Source: Desulfotignum sp032250905 (GTDB lineage Bacteria; Desulfobacterota; Desulfobacteria; Desulfobacterales; Desulfobacteraceae). From it: DNA of 20,424 nucleotides. The stretch is taken from NCBI GenBank assembly GCA_032250905.1, contig JAVVEQ010000056.1, forward strand, positions 1-20,424, written 5' to 3'. The notes under the pieces are model-generated. The model did no database searches, was not told where the DNA came from, and saw only the letters and a list, made by a program, of their open reading frames with translations. The translations under genes and the position numbers were made by a program. Position 1 is the stretch's first letter. The number at the start of each line of letters is the position of its first letter. Of the stretch, positions 1 through 7,814 are shown one piece after another.

Positions 1-389
1 TTAAGATATTCGGCCACATTTTTTTTGTGCGCTTCGGGAACAATACCAAACGCCAGTGGCATCATGTTGGCATGTGCCGAACCGTGGTCTGTACCTATTC
101 CGTCGCGGTAATAACCACCATTTTTCACAAACAAATGTTCGTTGATTGCCTTTTCAATCCCTTTGCTGATGAATGTGTCTCGTATCTTAAAAAAGTCTTG
201 AATTGATGCTGGCCGATCTTTTTTTTCAGTAAAGAATTGTTCCACTCCAACGATTTCGCCCCCCTGATCCTTAACGGATGCAATGATATATGCAAGCCCC
301 GCACTGGGGATACCCCAGGATTTTGGGGTTGCATCCTGATCATATTCCCGCCAATGTGAATCCATCACCAAAAATTTCGGACTTTTCAT
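1..389 (-). CDS. Partial GH78-like alpha-L-rhamnosidase (5' part, cut by window edge)
   Basis: An open frame on the minus strand runs without a stop from ATG at 387-389 through base 1. A second in-frame ATG lies at 393-395, but the GGGAGA ribosome-binding motif is directly against that one and 6 bases from the one at 389, so 389 is preferred. Residues from about 95 on (NGGYYRDGIGTDHGSAHANM followed by MPLAFGIVPE) match the six-hairpin catalytic region of bacterial alpha-L-rhamnosidases, which remove terminal rhamnose from glycans. What is odd is that this block normally lies several hundred residues into the protein, whereas here fewer than 100 unrecognised residues precede it. The gene may be a short family variant, a 5'-truncated remnant, or a fusion with a foreign start. 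The base composition is AT-rich, unlike the genes from 1347 on. The rest of the gene is outside the window. Confidence 0.6.
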   Translation of the reverse strand, partial: MKSPKFLVMDSHWREYDQDATPKSWGIPSAGLAYIIASVKDQGGEIVGVEQFFTEKKDRPASIQDFFKIRDTFISKGIEKAINEHLFVKNGGYYRDGIGTDHGSAHANMMPLAFGIVPEAHKKNVAEYL

Positions 390-410
390 TTTCATTCTCC
401 CAATACCTGA

Positions 411-427
411 ATTAAACAGAGTTTAAT
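411..427. promoter_or_regulatory. Perfect palindrome upstream of the rhamnosidase-like gene (candidate operator)
   Basis: ATTAAAC-AGA-GTTTAAT is a perfect inverted repeat with 7-base arms and a 3-base centre, 21 bases upstream of the preferred start codon at 389. Its position and dyad symmetry fit a repressor site for a sugar-utilisation gene. No regulator is encoded nearby in the window, so the cognate protein is unknown. Confidence 0.4.
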
Positions 428-1111
428 CCCTTTCCAATATGCACTTGGACAACCAACAATCTATTTTTGACGCCCCTGGTTCACATGAGAATTTGCTTGA
501 CACAGCCCAGGACAATCCGTATCGTTGCGAGGCCAATATGATCGTAGACTCAAGTCCGCCCCCAATTCTGGTCGTTCCTAAAAGCCATGAGAAAGATCAG
601 AATCGATTTTCGCTCCGGCTGTTTTTTTTATGCTTTGTATTTATAGGAGATACCTCTGGCCAAACCTGAAATAAGATACACAGCAGTTGTAAATATTTTA
701 GTAACATTGAAAACAACCTTTTCCGTGAAGTATTTTTCATTTTTTTTCGAGTATAGACAAAATTCAGAAATACATGCCAAATGTCATTTACTTTGTCTGG
801 TCATAATTTAAATTGACCCCATTCGCAAAAAAGAAACGATTGTCATCGTAATCTTCTTATGAATTTAGCAATTGTATGGCAATGATCATGCCAGGTTATT
901 AAAAAACAAACCTTCCATTTGAACTCTAAGGAAATGTTCCATTTTTCCATGACAATGGCTGACAGTGGGCGAAAAGGCTTAGCCCACGTTTATGAGCACT
1001 CTGTGATTTCCCAAGAACGAATGACAGACAACCATTTGACTTTTTTAATAAATTCACAATCTATGACTGCCAGGGCATATCGCACATTTTTATGTGCAAT
1101 CCCTATCCTAA

Positions 1112-1330
1112 AAAATCAGGACGATTTGTTATTTTTTACGGAGCCATTTTTCTGGATTTGCTGATTTGACCCCGTTCATCGAGCTGAGCACCGAAGGTTT
1201 TGTTACAGAGATTATGGAGCGGCGACTGCCTGAGGATATCAATGTCAAGGGCAAGGGGTGTCGTTCCTCATCCGGACAGTTGCCGGGAGGGTCGGTTATC
1301 CCGCCAAAGGGGTTTTCTCCGGCAGGATAA
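1112..1330 (+). other. Orphan open frame ending inside a terminator; possible 3' gene remnant
   Basis: A plus-strand frame is open from 1112 to the TAA at 1328-1330 and contains a protein-like stretch, DLTPFIELSTEGFVTEIM, followed by ERRLPEDINVKG. It has no good start codon or ribosome-binding site, and its stop lies in the 3' arm of the intrinsic terminator at 1294-1339. This could be the leftover tail of a gene whose 5' part was lost at the composition change near 1160, or simply a chance open frame. The family is not recognised. Confidence 0.15.
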
Positions 1331-1339
1331 CCTTTTTTT
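1294..1339 (+). terminator. Intrinsic terminator, plus strand, facing the 3' end of pyc
   Basis: GGTTATCCCGCC (1294-1305) pairs with GGCAGGATAACC (1321-1332) with one mismatch across a 15-base loop, and seven T follow at once (1333-1339). The U-tract exists only in plus-strand RNA, so the site stops transcription that would run antisense into pyc. Minus-strand RNA from pyc can form the same stem but has no U-tract after it. Confidence 0.7.
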
Positions 1340-1346
1340 CAGGACA

Positions 1347-4300
1347 TCAGGCCTTATGGCCGCAATGGGGACAGAACTTGAAATCTTTACCCGCCAGCGG
1401 GGTGCCACAGGCAGCACATTTTCTGGGCACCGGCCCCAATTTCACCAGCAGCTCTCCTTTTTTCACCGGCACCATTTTCTTGTCGAATTTGTAGTCTGCA
1501 GTTTTTAGAACACTTTCGACAATACCTTCCACCGGTGACACCACCGCTTTTTCCTGTTTCATGATGGTGATGTTGAACAACTCTTCTCCTGCTTTGACCA
1601 CATCTCCGGGATTGACATACATGATCCACAGATCGCCGTTGGAAGGTGCGGCCACATGATACGGGTTGTTCGAGTCTGCCATTCGAATGGCATCTCCGGC
1701 ATGACCGACAGCCTCCGCCACCTTGACCGTGTGGATGAAGACCTCTGCATCCATAGTGTACCGCACCACAGCCATACCCTTGTCATCCGGGGGCTCGATC
1801 GCCAGAATTTTCATGGCGTGGGGTTTGCCTTCCGTGTCGGTGAAAAACAACTCCCGGCCCGGCACCAGGCCTTCAAACCAGACATCCAGGGGCACCCGGT
1901 TGGGATTGCCGAATTCCTGACGGAACAGAATGGTTTTCAAGGCATCTCCGGGATGGTTCAGATACATGACCAGTTCTTCCGGCGTCGCAATCCGGTTGAT
2001 CTGTTTTTCCAGGGCCTGTTTTTCCGCTTCAATCTCCATCGGGGGCAGCCCTTCCAATGGGGAGGATTCTGTCCGGTCGGACAGGGCCTGAGCACTTTTT
2101 TTGCCAAAGGCACTGTCATAGACCCAGTCCGGTGGAAAACCCAGAGGCAGACGCCCGAATTTTCCCAGCAGCAGATCTTTAAACGCATCATTACTGTCTT
2201 TATACAATATCAATCGTTCTTCTTTGAGTGTATCGTCGAGCTGATCTTCCGGAGTGGCAATCACGGAATCCAATACCCACAGCAAGTGATCGACCTCCTC
2301 TTGGCCTCCCCGCTGATAAGCGCTGGTCACGGCCAGAAACGCCGTGTTCCAGGTAATCTGGGATCCAGGTGTGACATCATGATATTTGATGATCTGCCGG
2401 GTACCGGCCAGAAATTTGAGCATCTGGGGCAGCAGATGGATATATCCCTGCTTCATGGCCCCTTCCTGGGAAGAAGATGTGGCCCCGCCGGGCATGCCGT
2501 GGTGAATCACGTCATGGTCGATCCCCTGGAAATAGGGGGCGGTGTAGCGGTCATACCAGGGCATGATCTGTTTGAGCACAAAATTGCTGTGACGGATCAT
2601 ATCCTTGTTCAGCCGGATTTTCAGTCCCAGTTCCTCCTCCATATAGGCAGCAGTGGACAACACCTCGCCTTGACCGTACCAGCGGACCGCCGCGCCGATG
2701 GCCGTATCCACGATATGGGCTCCGGCCTTGGCCGCGGCCCCCACTGCCGGGACAAACAGCCCGTCCGTACAGTGACGGTGATAATGAAGCACCAGCTCCG
2801 GATACTGTTTACGGATCGCTGTCACCAGAGCGGTAATGAACCGGGGCGGGCAGACCCCGGCCATGTCCTTGAGTCCGAGAATAAAGAGAGTACAGGCCTT
2901 TTTTTCCGACACCCCGGCCGCATCCGCCGCCTGCCGGACAATCTCTTCCACCACTCCCATGTAATGATTCACATCAAACCCTTTGGCCCAGGACAGGGAC
3001 ACTGCCGGCTGCCAGACATTGGCCCGGGAGTTCATCACCACCTCGGCAAGGGACCGCATGTTGTCGACATGGTTAAGAAAATCAAAACACCGGACAATAT
3101 CATGGTGTTCGCAGATGAATTCACTGGTGAACTGCATCAGGTTCCGGGGCTGCGGCTTGTATCCCAGCAGATTGGTGGATCTCACCAGAATCTGCTTAGG
3201 CGTCAGGGGTGCGAACTGGTTCCACAATCGTGCCTCATTGAACGGATAGGTCATATTGGCCATCATGGCCACATGGAAATGGGCACCTCCCCCGTTTTCC
3301 AGGGAGAAAAACCCGCACCGGTCCAGATAGGGTCCCATAAGCCTGTCTTCGGCCAGGCGGAAACGGTTTCCGCTGTTGGACTGAGTGATATCCCGGGCCG
3401 TGGTGTCAGAAAAATGGATCCTTCCGGAATCCCGGACATAATCGATCAGAGATTTTCGATCGCCCCGGGGGTATGGGCCGGATGCCGGCAGCGGCGGCAG
3501 CAAAGGCAGCACCGGGTTGAATTCCCCCACCCGTTTGTCCGGGATTCCCCGATAGTCGGACAGCTGAACATGGGGGTTGTAACCCGTGGCGGAAATTTCA
3601 GCCATCAGACGTGACAGACGCAACGCTTCCGATTCACTGTCCTGATATCTCATCAGACCCGGGGTTTTCTCCACAAACCGGGTATCATAAAAACCGGACC
3701 TGAACACCGGGTCCATGATGATTTTCTGGTGAAAAGAAATGGTGGTTTTCAACCCGCCGATGACATATTCCTTCAATGCCCGGTTCATCACCGCCAGTGT
3801 CTTTTCCCAGGTATCGCCATGGGCGATGAGCAACGAGGCCGCAGAATCATAGTTGGAAGGAAATTCATACCCACCGGCAATACAGGTATCCAGACGGACA
3901 CCGGGACCCCCCGGGGAGATATACCGGACGATATGACCGGCATTGGGGGCAAAATCGTTTCTGGGGTCTTCACAATTGATGCGAACCTGGAGGGCATGGG
4001 CCACCGGCCTGGTTTTTTCTTCTGTGAACCGCAGCGTGGACCCGAACGCCACTGCAATCTGCTCCTCCACCAGGTCAATGCCGTACCGGCATTCAGTGAT
4101 GCCGTGTTCCACCTGAAGACGGGTGTTCACCTCGATAAGATAGGGGTTCTGCTTTTCATCGACCAGAAACTCAACCGTCGCAAGAGAATAATAGCCCACC
4201 GCCGTTACCAGGGCTTTGGCATATTCCTTGAGGCGGTGCCGCAGTTCTTCGGTCATCTTCGGCCAGGGAGACGGGGTGATCTCCACCAGTTTCTGGTGGT

Positions 4301-5033
4301 TTCTCTGGACCGTACAGTCCCGCTCGTCAAAGGCGAACACATTGCCATGCTGGTCGGCAATGACCTGGATTTCGATGTGCCGCACCGATGTAAGCAGTTT
4401 CTCCACATAGATTCTGGGATTGCCGAAAGAGGCCTGCGCCAGAACCGCGGCCTTTGAAAACGCGGTTTCCAGTTGATCCATATCATAGATTTCATAAATC
4501 CCGCGACCCCCGCCACCGCCTTCCGCCTTGAGCATGACCGGCAGTCCCATCTCCAGTGCGATCTCCCTGGCTTCCGTAACCTCCACTGCATCCAGAGAAC
4601 CCGGAACCACCGGCACATTCAATTTTCTGGCCAGCTCTCTGACCTTTACCTTGTTTCCCAGAAGCGTCATGGGTTCCGTGGGGGGACCGATGAACAAGAT
4701 GCCCTTGTCCGCACATTTTCTGGGGAAACCGGCATCTTCAGAGGCAAACCCCCAACCGGGGTGCACTGCCACCACGTCCTGTTCTTTGGCCAGTTTCAAA
4801 ACAAGATCGATATCCAGGTATGCCCGGGGGTTGTCCCCCAGAAGAATCAGTTCCTGGGCCCCTGAGGTGAATGGGGCGGTTTTGTCCACGTCGGTCACCG
4901 TCAGGACCGGAACAGCCATGAGTTCCTCTCTGATCGAACGGATAATCCGCCGGGCCGTAATCCCCCGGTTGGCCACCAGAATTTTTCGGCCCTTTGTTTC
5001 CTGGACCACCTGTTCAAATGTTTTTGCTTCCAT
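1347..5033 (-). CDS. pyc: Pyruvate carboxylase, divergent single-chain form with C-terminal zinc ribbon
   Basis: This 1228-residue cytoplasmic biotin enzyme is expected to make oxaloacetate from pyruvate, bicarbonate and ATP. The start ATG has AAGGAG 6 bases upstream. Biotin carboxylase domain, about 15-470: ANRGITARR, glycine-rich LKAEGGGGGRG (169-178), ERDCTVQRNHQKLVE, EVNTRLQVEHGITE (usual: EHPVTE). Carboxyltransferase domain, about 535-860: DTTARD (543-548), candidate carbamylated lysine in LKDMAG (K722), metal-binding H750/H752, and HGMPGG. Biotinyl domain, about 1120-1200: target lysine K1159 in IMKQ instead of AMKM. A zinc-ribbon-like tail follows (C1206, C1209, C1221, C1224), which is not part of usual pyruvate carboxylases. 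The canonical PGGQYT motif reads PGGATS, so the catalytic Thr position seems to be Ser. A related biotin carboxylase with another acceptor is the main alternative. It lies 22 bases after birA on the same strand. Confidence 0.85.
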   Translation of the reverse strand: MEAKTFEQVVQETKGRKILVANRGITARRIIRSIREELMAVPVLTVTDVDKTAPFTSGAQELILLGDNPRAYLDIDLVLKLAKEQDVVAVHPGWGFASEDAGFPRKCADKGILFIGPPTEPMTLLGNKVKVRELARKLNVPVVPGSLDAVEVTEAREIALEMGLPVMLKAEGGGGGRGIYEIYDMDQLETAFSKAAVLAQASFGNPRIYVEKLLTSVRHIEIQVIADQHGNVFAFDERDCTVQRNHQKLVEITPSPWPKMTEELRHRLKEYAKALVTAVGYYSLATVEFLVDEKQNPYLIEVNTRLQVEHGITECRYGIDLVEEQIAVAFGSTLRFTEEKTRPVAHALQVRINCEDPRNDFAPNAGHIVRYISPGGPGVRLDTCIAGGYEFPSNYDSAASLLIAHGDTWEKTLAVMNRALKEYVIGGLKTTISFHQKIIMDPVFRSGFYDTRFVEKTPGLMRYQDSESEALRLSRLMAEISATGYNPHVQLSDYRGIPDKRVGEFNPVLPLLPPLPASGPYPRGDRKSLIDYVRDSGRIHFSDTTARDITQSNSGNRFRLAEDRLMGPYLDRCGFFSLENGGGAHFHVAMMANMTYPFNEARLWNQFAPLTPKQILVRSTNLLGYKPQPRNLMQFTSEFICEHHDIVRCFDFLNHVDNMRSLAEVVMNSRANVWQPAVSLSWAKGFDVNHYMGVVEEIVRQAADAAGVSEKKACTLFILGLKDMAGVCPPRFITALVTAIRKQYPELVLHYHRHCTDGLFVPAVGAAAKAGAHIVDTAIGAAVRWYGQGEVLSTAAYMEEELGLKIRLNKDMIRHSNFVLKQIMPWYDRYTAPYFQGIDHDVIHHGMPGGATSSSQEGAMKQGYIHLLPQMLKFLAGTRQIIKYHDVTPGSQITWNTAFLAVTSAYQRGGQEEVDHLLWVLDSVIATPEDQLDDTLKEERLILYKDSNDAFKDLLLGKFGRLPLGFPPDWVYDSAFGKKSAQALSDRTESSPLEGLPPMEIEAEKQALEKQINRIATPEELVMYLNHPGDALKTILFRQEFGNPNRVPLDVWFEGLVPGRELFFTDTEGKPHAMKILAIEPPDDKGMAVVRYTMDAEVFIHTVKVAEAVGHAGDAIRMADSNNPYHVAAPSNGDLWIMYVNPGDVVKAGEELFNITIMKQEKAVVSPVEGIVESVLKTADYKFDKKMVPVKKGELLVKLGPVPRKCAACGTPLAGKDFKFCPHCGHKA

Positions 5034-5055
5034 CTCCTGCTCCTTGATACATAAA

Positions 5056-5841
5056 TCATGTCACTCTGGGATAAATGGTTCCTGAATGAATATACGTGAC
5101 GCCTTTTGTTGTCCTGACCTCGAGCCGGCCCTGTAAATCCACTCCCAGAACAATGGCAGGACCATCGTGAATTCCGGTACGTTCCAGTACCACGGTTTCG
5201 TTTTTCCATGCCAGAACCGTATTCACTTCCCGGACGACGGCGGGTGGATCTGCGGTAAAGGCAGAGAACCGGTCCAGGATCTTTTCCAGAAAACACCCCC
5301 ATATGTCAAAAAGATCCAACCCTACACCAGAAATGTCCAAACATCCAGCCGGCAGATGAAAAAATTTTTCTTCGATACTGTTTTCAGGCGGGTTCAGGAC
5401 ATTCATTCCGATCCCGGCCATGAAAACACCCTGTTTTTCTTCAATCAATATGCCCCCGGCCTTTCGGTCATTGACCAGGATGTCGTTGGGCCATTTGACA
5501 GCAGCTGACACATTCATGTCCGCCATTGCCTGCACCAGAGGCAGAGCGATTGCCATGGACAGCAGCGGGCCTAATTCTGCCGCAGTGTCCGGCAGTCTCA
5601 GAGTGACCGCCAGGCTGCCGGGTCCGGACACCCAGACCCGGCCCTGTCTTCCTTTTCCCCGGGTCTGAACATCGGCCTGAACCCAGGCATATTCAGGAAA
5701 CCGGTCCTGTCCATACAGCCACCACGCCAGGTCCATGGTTGACTCACAGACAGGAATGACAAATCCAGAGCAGCCGTGGCAGTGTGCCGGCTTCAGTGCC
5801 GGGAAGCTGAAATCCATCTGATACCCGGCTGTGTTTTGCAA
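5056..5841 (-). CDS. birA: Biotin--[acetyl-CoA-carboxylase] ligase, monofunctional
   Basis: This enzyme attaches biotin to the lysine of biotinyl domains using ATP. The 261-residue frame starts at TTG 5841; an in-frame ATG at 5817 (residue 9) is an equally possible start, and neither has a strong ribosome-binding site. The catalytic domain has the biotinyl-AMP loop TRGKGRQGR (60-68), the central KWPNDILVN (116-124), and KAGGILIE and GIGMNV. A C-terminal SH3-like segment (about 215-261) is present. The N-terminal DNA-binding domain of E. coli BirA is absent, so it should be an enzyme only and not a repressor. The gene lies between the MTHFR gene (17 bases upstream) and pyc (22 bases downstream), whose IMKQ biotin site is its obvious substrate. 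Confidence 0.9.
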   Translation of the reverse strand: MQNTAGYQMDFSFPALKPAHCHGCSGFVIPVCESTMDLAWWLYGQDRFPEYAWVQADVQTRGKGRQGRVWVSGPGSLAVTLRLPDTAAELGPLLSMAIALPLVQAMADMNVSAAVKWPNDILVNDRKAGGILIEEKQGVFMAGIGMNVLNPPENSIEEKFFHLPAGCLDISGVGLDLFDIWGCFLEKILDRFSAFTADPPAVVREVNTVLAWKNETVVLERTGIHDGPAIVLGVDLQGRLEVRTTKGVTYIHSGTIYPRVT

Positions 5842-5857
5842 AGGGTTTCCCGGAAGA

Positions 5858-7357
5858 TCATTTTTTCTTCTGGTGGTCTCTGCCCAGATGAAAATTGATC
5901 CAGGAAGACGTATTGTTCAATTCCCACATGCGGGGCGGCACAAAATCTTTTGCCAGAGTATGGGCCATATTGCAGTGATTCAAGCGCTTATACGCCCGAA
6001 CCCAGACACATTCCCTGTCCGGGTTCACTTCACAGAAACCGTTCCGACTGCCGCCACAGGCCCCGTTGCGCGTATGCTTGGGACAACCGGACTCCGGGCA
6101 CAGAAACGCCACGTGCTGGATAGCGCAGTCTCCGCAGCTTTGACAGGACAGCACGGGTTTTTTCACCGGGTCTTCCACCAGGAGCTTGAACCATTTTGCC
6201 CGATGGTTCTTACTCATCACGTCAGCGACTTTACGATAAAAAGATGCCAGGGGATGTTTTTTTTCAAAAAACTGGTTGTGGACTGTTTTAAGAACCGTAT
6301 AAGGCAGGTGCTCCCGGACCTGTTCCTTGATCCGGTCCATCGGCCGTGAAGATGGTTTTGACGGGTCACCGGGGTGATAGAGGTAAAATCCATTACCGGT
6401 TTCAGATTCAAACTCTGACGGAGACGGAACCCACCCCTGTTTTTCCAATTCTTCCATGCGATCCAGAATCCGGCCCACTGTATTAAAACTCTTGTGAATA
6501 CCGCCGATATGAATACCCCGGTATCCCATCTTCTTGATCATCACCCCCAGACGGGCCGCCCGGTCAATGGAGTATTTCAACCCGGTGCGGGGATCCTGCC
6601 ATTCCTGAATCACCCGGTTGTAAAGGTCATCACCGATGTAGGCGCCGGGGACCCGGCACCGGTTCATGGCCCTGGCTGACCGCGGGCTTAAAAGATAGAC
6701 CGACGCCATGACTGCCGGTTTCTCATTCCGCAGCTTCAGATACGTCATCAGTTCTTTGAACTTCTCCACATCATACCCTAGCTGCGTAATGAGAAAAGCC
6801 GCCCCGGCCATGATTTTTTTGTCCAGTTTTCTATACTGGGCATGGGATTCCGCCTCTGTAGTCTTGAAAGGAGAAATCGCACAACCTGTGAAAAATCCGT
6901 CCGGATCCCCTGCGGCATACAGGCGATGATTGAGCTGCTGAAGCATGGCGGTCAAAATCACCGAGTCAAAATCAAATACCGGTTTTCCCTGTCCGCCAAA
7001 TCCTTTTCCCGAATAATCGCCGGTCAATGCCAGAATATTTTTCATGCCCATGCGGGCCAGCTGTAATGCCCGGCTTTCCATTCCCACCCGGTTCAAATCC
7101 CTGCAGGTGAAATGCACAATCACGTCCAGGCCGTATGCAAAAATTTCAGAACCCAGGACATCCGGGCTCAATGACGGGTTTCCGCCGGGGTTGTCTGTAA
7201 TGGAAACCGCAGAAATCCGGCCGTCGGCAAACCCGTCCCTGGCAATCCCCTTGAGCGTATCTGTATTTCTTCCCCGGGATTCCCGGCCGGGAACCAGTTC
7301 CAGGGTGACTACAAAATTTTTTGGATTCAACAACTCATTCCCAAAAATCCTCAGCAT
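5858..7357 (-). CDS. metF: Methylenetetrahydrofolate reductase, MetF-MetV fusion
   Basis: This 499-residue protein joins a MetF-type reductase with a MetV-type C-terminal domain (MTHFR_C). It interconverts methylene-THF and methyl-THF with an FAD centre. The MetF part, about 1-310, shows the TLELVPG segment with the candidate catalytic Glu20, SITDNPGG (52-59), HFTCRDLNR (82-90), LALTGD (109-114) and FLITQLGYD (188-196). The MetV part, about 400-465, carries a cysteine set at C405, C408, C411, C420, C425, C434, C442 and C450, including CQSCGDC and NGACGGSRNGFCEV. It probably binds zinc or Fe-S as in acetogen MetV, where MetV is usually a separate subunit. ATG 7357 has AAAAGGAA 6 bases upstream. 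In this metabolic context the reaction could run either way: reductive in Wood-Ljungdahl carbon flow, or oxidative when methyl groups come from methylamines. Confidence 0.88.
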   Translation of the reverse strand: MLRIFGNELLNPKNFVVTLELVPGRESRGRNTDTLKGIARDGFADGRISAVSITDNPGGNPSLSPDVLGSEIFAYGLDVIVHFTCRDLNRVGMESRALQLARMGMKNILALTGDYSGKGFGGQGKPVFDFDSVILTAMLQQLNHRLYAAGDPDGFFTGCAISPFKTTEAESHAQYRKLDKKIMAGAAFLITQLGYDVEKFKELMTYLKLRNEKPAVMASVYLLSPRSARAMNRCRVPGAYIGDDLYNRVIQEWQDPRTGLKYSIDRAARLGVMIKKMGYRGIHIGGIHKSFNTVGRILDRMEELEKQGWVPSPSEFESETGNGFYLYHPGDPSKPSSRPMDRIKEQVREHLPYTVLKTVHNQFFEKKHPLASFYRKVADVMSKNHRAKWFKLLVEDPVKKPVLSCQSCGDCAIQHVAFLCPESGCPKHTRNGACGGSRNGFCEVNPDRECVWVRAYKRLNHCNMAHTLAKDFVPPRMWELNNTSSWINFHLGRDHQKKK

Positions 7358-7400
7358 GATCGTTCCTTTTCTTTCTGAATCAGTGCGTGCAAAAAAGAAT

Positions 7401-7430
7401 GATATAACACAACCCTGGTTTTCAATCCAA
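7401..7430 (-). promoter_or_regulatory. Candidate sigma-70-type promoter of the metF-birA-pyc operon
   Basis: On the minus strand TTGGAT (7425-7430) and TATATC (7401-7406) are spaced by 18 bases, about 45-70 bases upstream of the metF start. The match is moderate. No riboswitch-like structure was recognised in this leader. Confidence 0.35.
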
Positions 7431-7485
7431 ATCCTGTTTCTTGTGAATTAAAATAAACACGGTTCACTTTTTTTCTTCAGACACG

Positions 7486-7519
7486 AAAAAGCCGGTTGAG
7501 ATAAACCTCAACCGGCTTT
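7486..7519 (-). terminator. Intrinsic terminator of the small membrane protein gene
   Basis: AAAGCCGGTTGAG (7488-7500) and CTCAACCGGCTTT (7507-7519) form a perfect 13-base-pair stem with a 6-base loop. On the minus strand the stem runs directly into a T tract (complement of A 7486-7490). It ends the 7549-7752 transcript before metF, so the metF operon needs its own promoter. Confidence 0.85.
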
Positions 7520-7548
7520 GAAAACCCAGTAAAAATGGTATTATCCGG

Positions 7549-7752
7549 TCATGTCGGATCAATTTCACACTGATCATTGAGATGCAGGCGAAATACATAT
7601 ACAGCCAGGGCCACGACCGGGATGACCAGAACAAATCCAACCACCGGCAGCAGGGTCACGCTGATTATCGACAAAGCAAGGGCCGCTGCCACCAACAATC
7701 CCCCCAGGACATACTTAAACATTCTCTCGGATATACAGGCTGGTTTTCTCAT
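7549..7752 (-). CDS. Small two-helix membrane protein, function unknown
   Basis: This is a 67-residue protein with a very good ribosome-binding site (AAAGGAGGG, 4 bases before ATG 7752). After a basic N-terminus (MRKPACISERMFK) it has two hydrophobic segments, about residues 14-34 and 35-54, and a polar, acidic tail ending DQCEIDPT. The layout resembles the small DUF2892-type inner-membrane proteins, but the match is not strong enough to assign. It forms its own transcription unit, with an inverted repeat upstream (7783-7814) and a strong terminator downstream. No function can be inferred from neighbours. Confidence 0.7.
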   Translation of the reverse strand: MRKPACISERMFKYVLGGLLVAAALALSIISVTLLPVVGFVLVIPVVALAVYVFRLHLNDQCEIDPT

Positions 7753-7782
7753 GATTCCCTCCTTTGTATCATTTAATTCACA

Positions 7783-7814
7783 GCCGTTAATCTCAGAATT
7801 TCGCCATTAACGGC
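7783..7814. promoter_or_regulatory. Perfect spaced inverted repeat upstream of the small membrane gene
   Basis: GCCGTTAAT (7783-7791) and ATTAACGGC (7806-7814) are perfect 9-base arms separated by 14 bases, about 30-60 bases upstream of ATG 7752. Centre-to-centre spacing is 23 bases, about two helical turns, which fits binding of a dimeric regulator on one DNA face. There is no T-tract in either direction, so it is not a terminator. Confidence 0.45.

Larger units (their letters stand above)
396..1346. other. AT-rich intergenic stretch with no convincing gene
   Basis: About 950 bases separate the rhamnosidase-like gene from the end of pyc. Short open frames at 439-669 and 919-1164 (plus) lack a placed ribosome-binding site and resemble no family. 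The stretch contains two related direct repeats, TTGACCCCaTTC (810-821) and TTGACCCCgTTC (1166-1177), and a small hairpin GTGGGC/GCCCAC (965-970/982-987). Composition changes from AT-rich to GC-rich at about 1160, next to the second repeat. Repeated TGACCCC blocks near ends are known from some IS21-type insertion sequences. A degraded mobile element is therefore possible, but no transposase reading frame remains. Confidence 0.4.

Noticed and set aside
439..1164. Two short plus-strand open frames (439-669, 919-1164) in the AT-rich gap
   Set aside because: No properly placed ribosome-binding site, no family resemblance and low-complexity composition. The second begins at TTG.
1656..3614. Long plus-strand open frame (about 650 codons) opposite pyc
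   Set aside because: It lies wholly antisense to the well-supported carboxylase gene, has His/Gln-rich shadow composition and no recognisable domain. It results from codon bias on the other strand.
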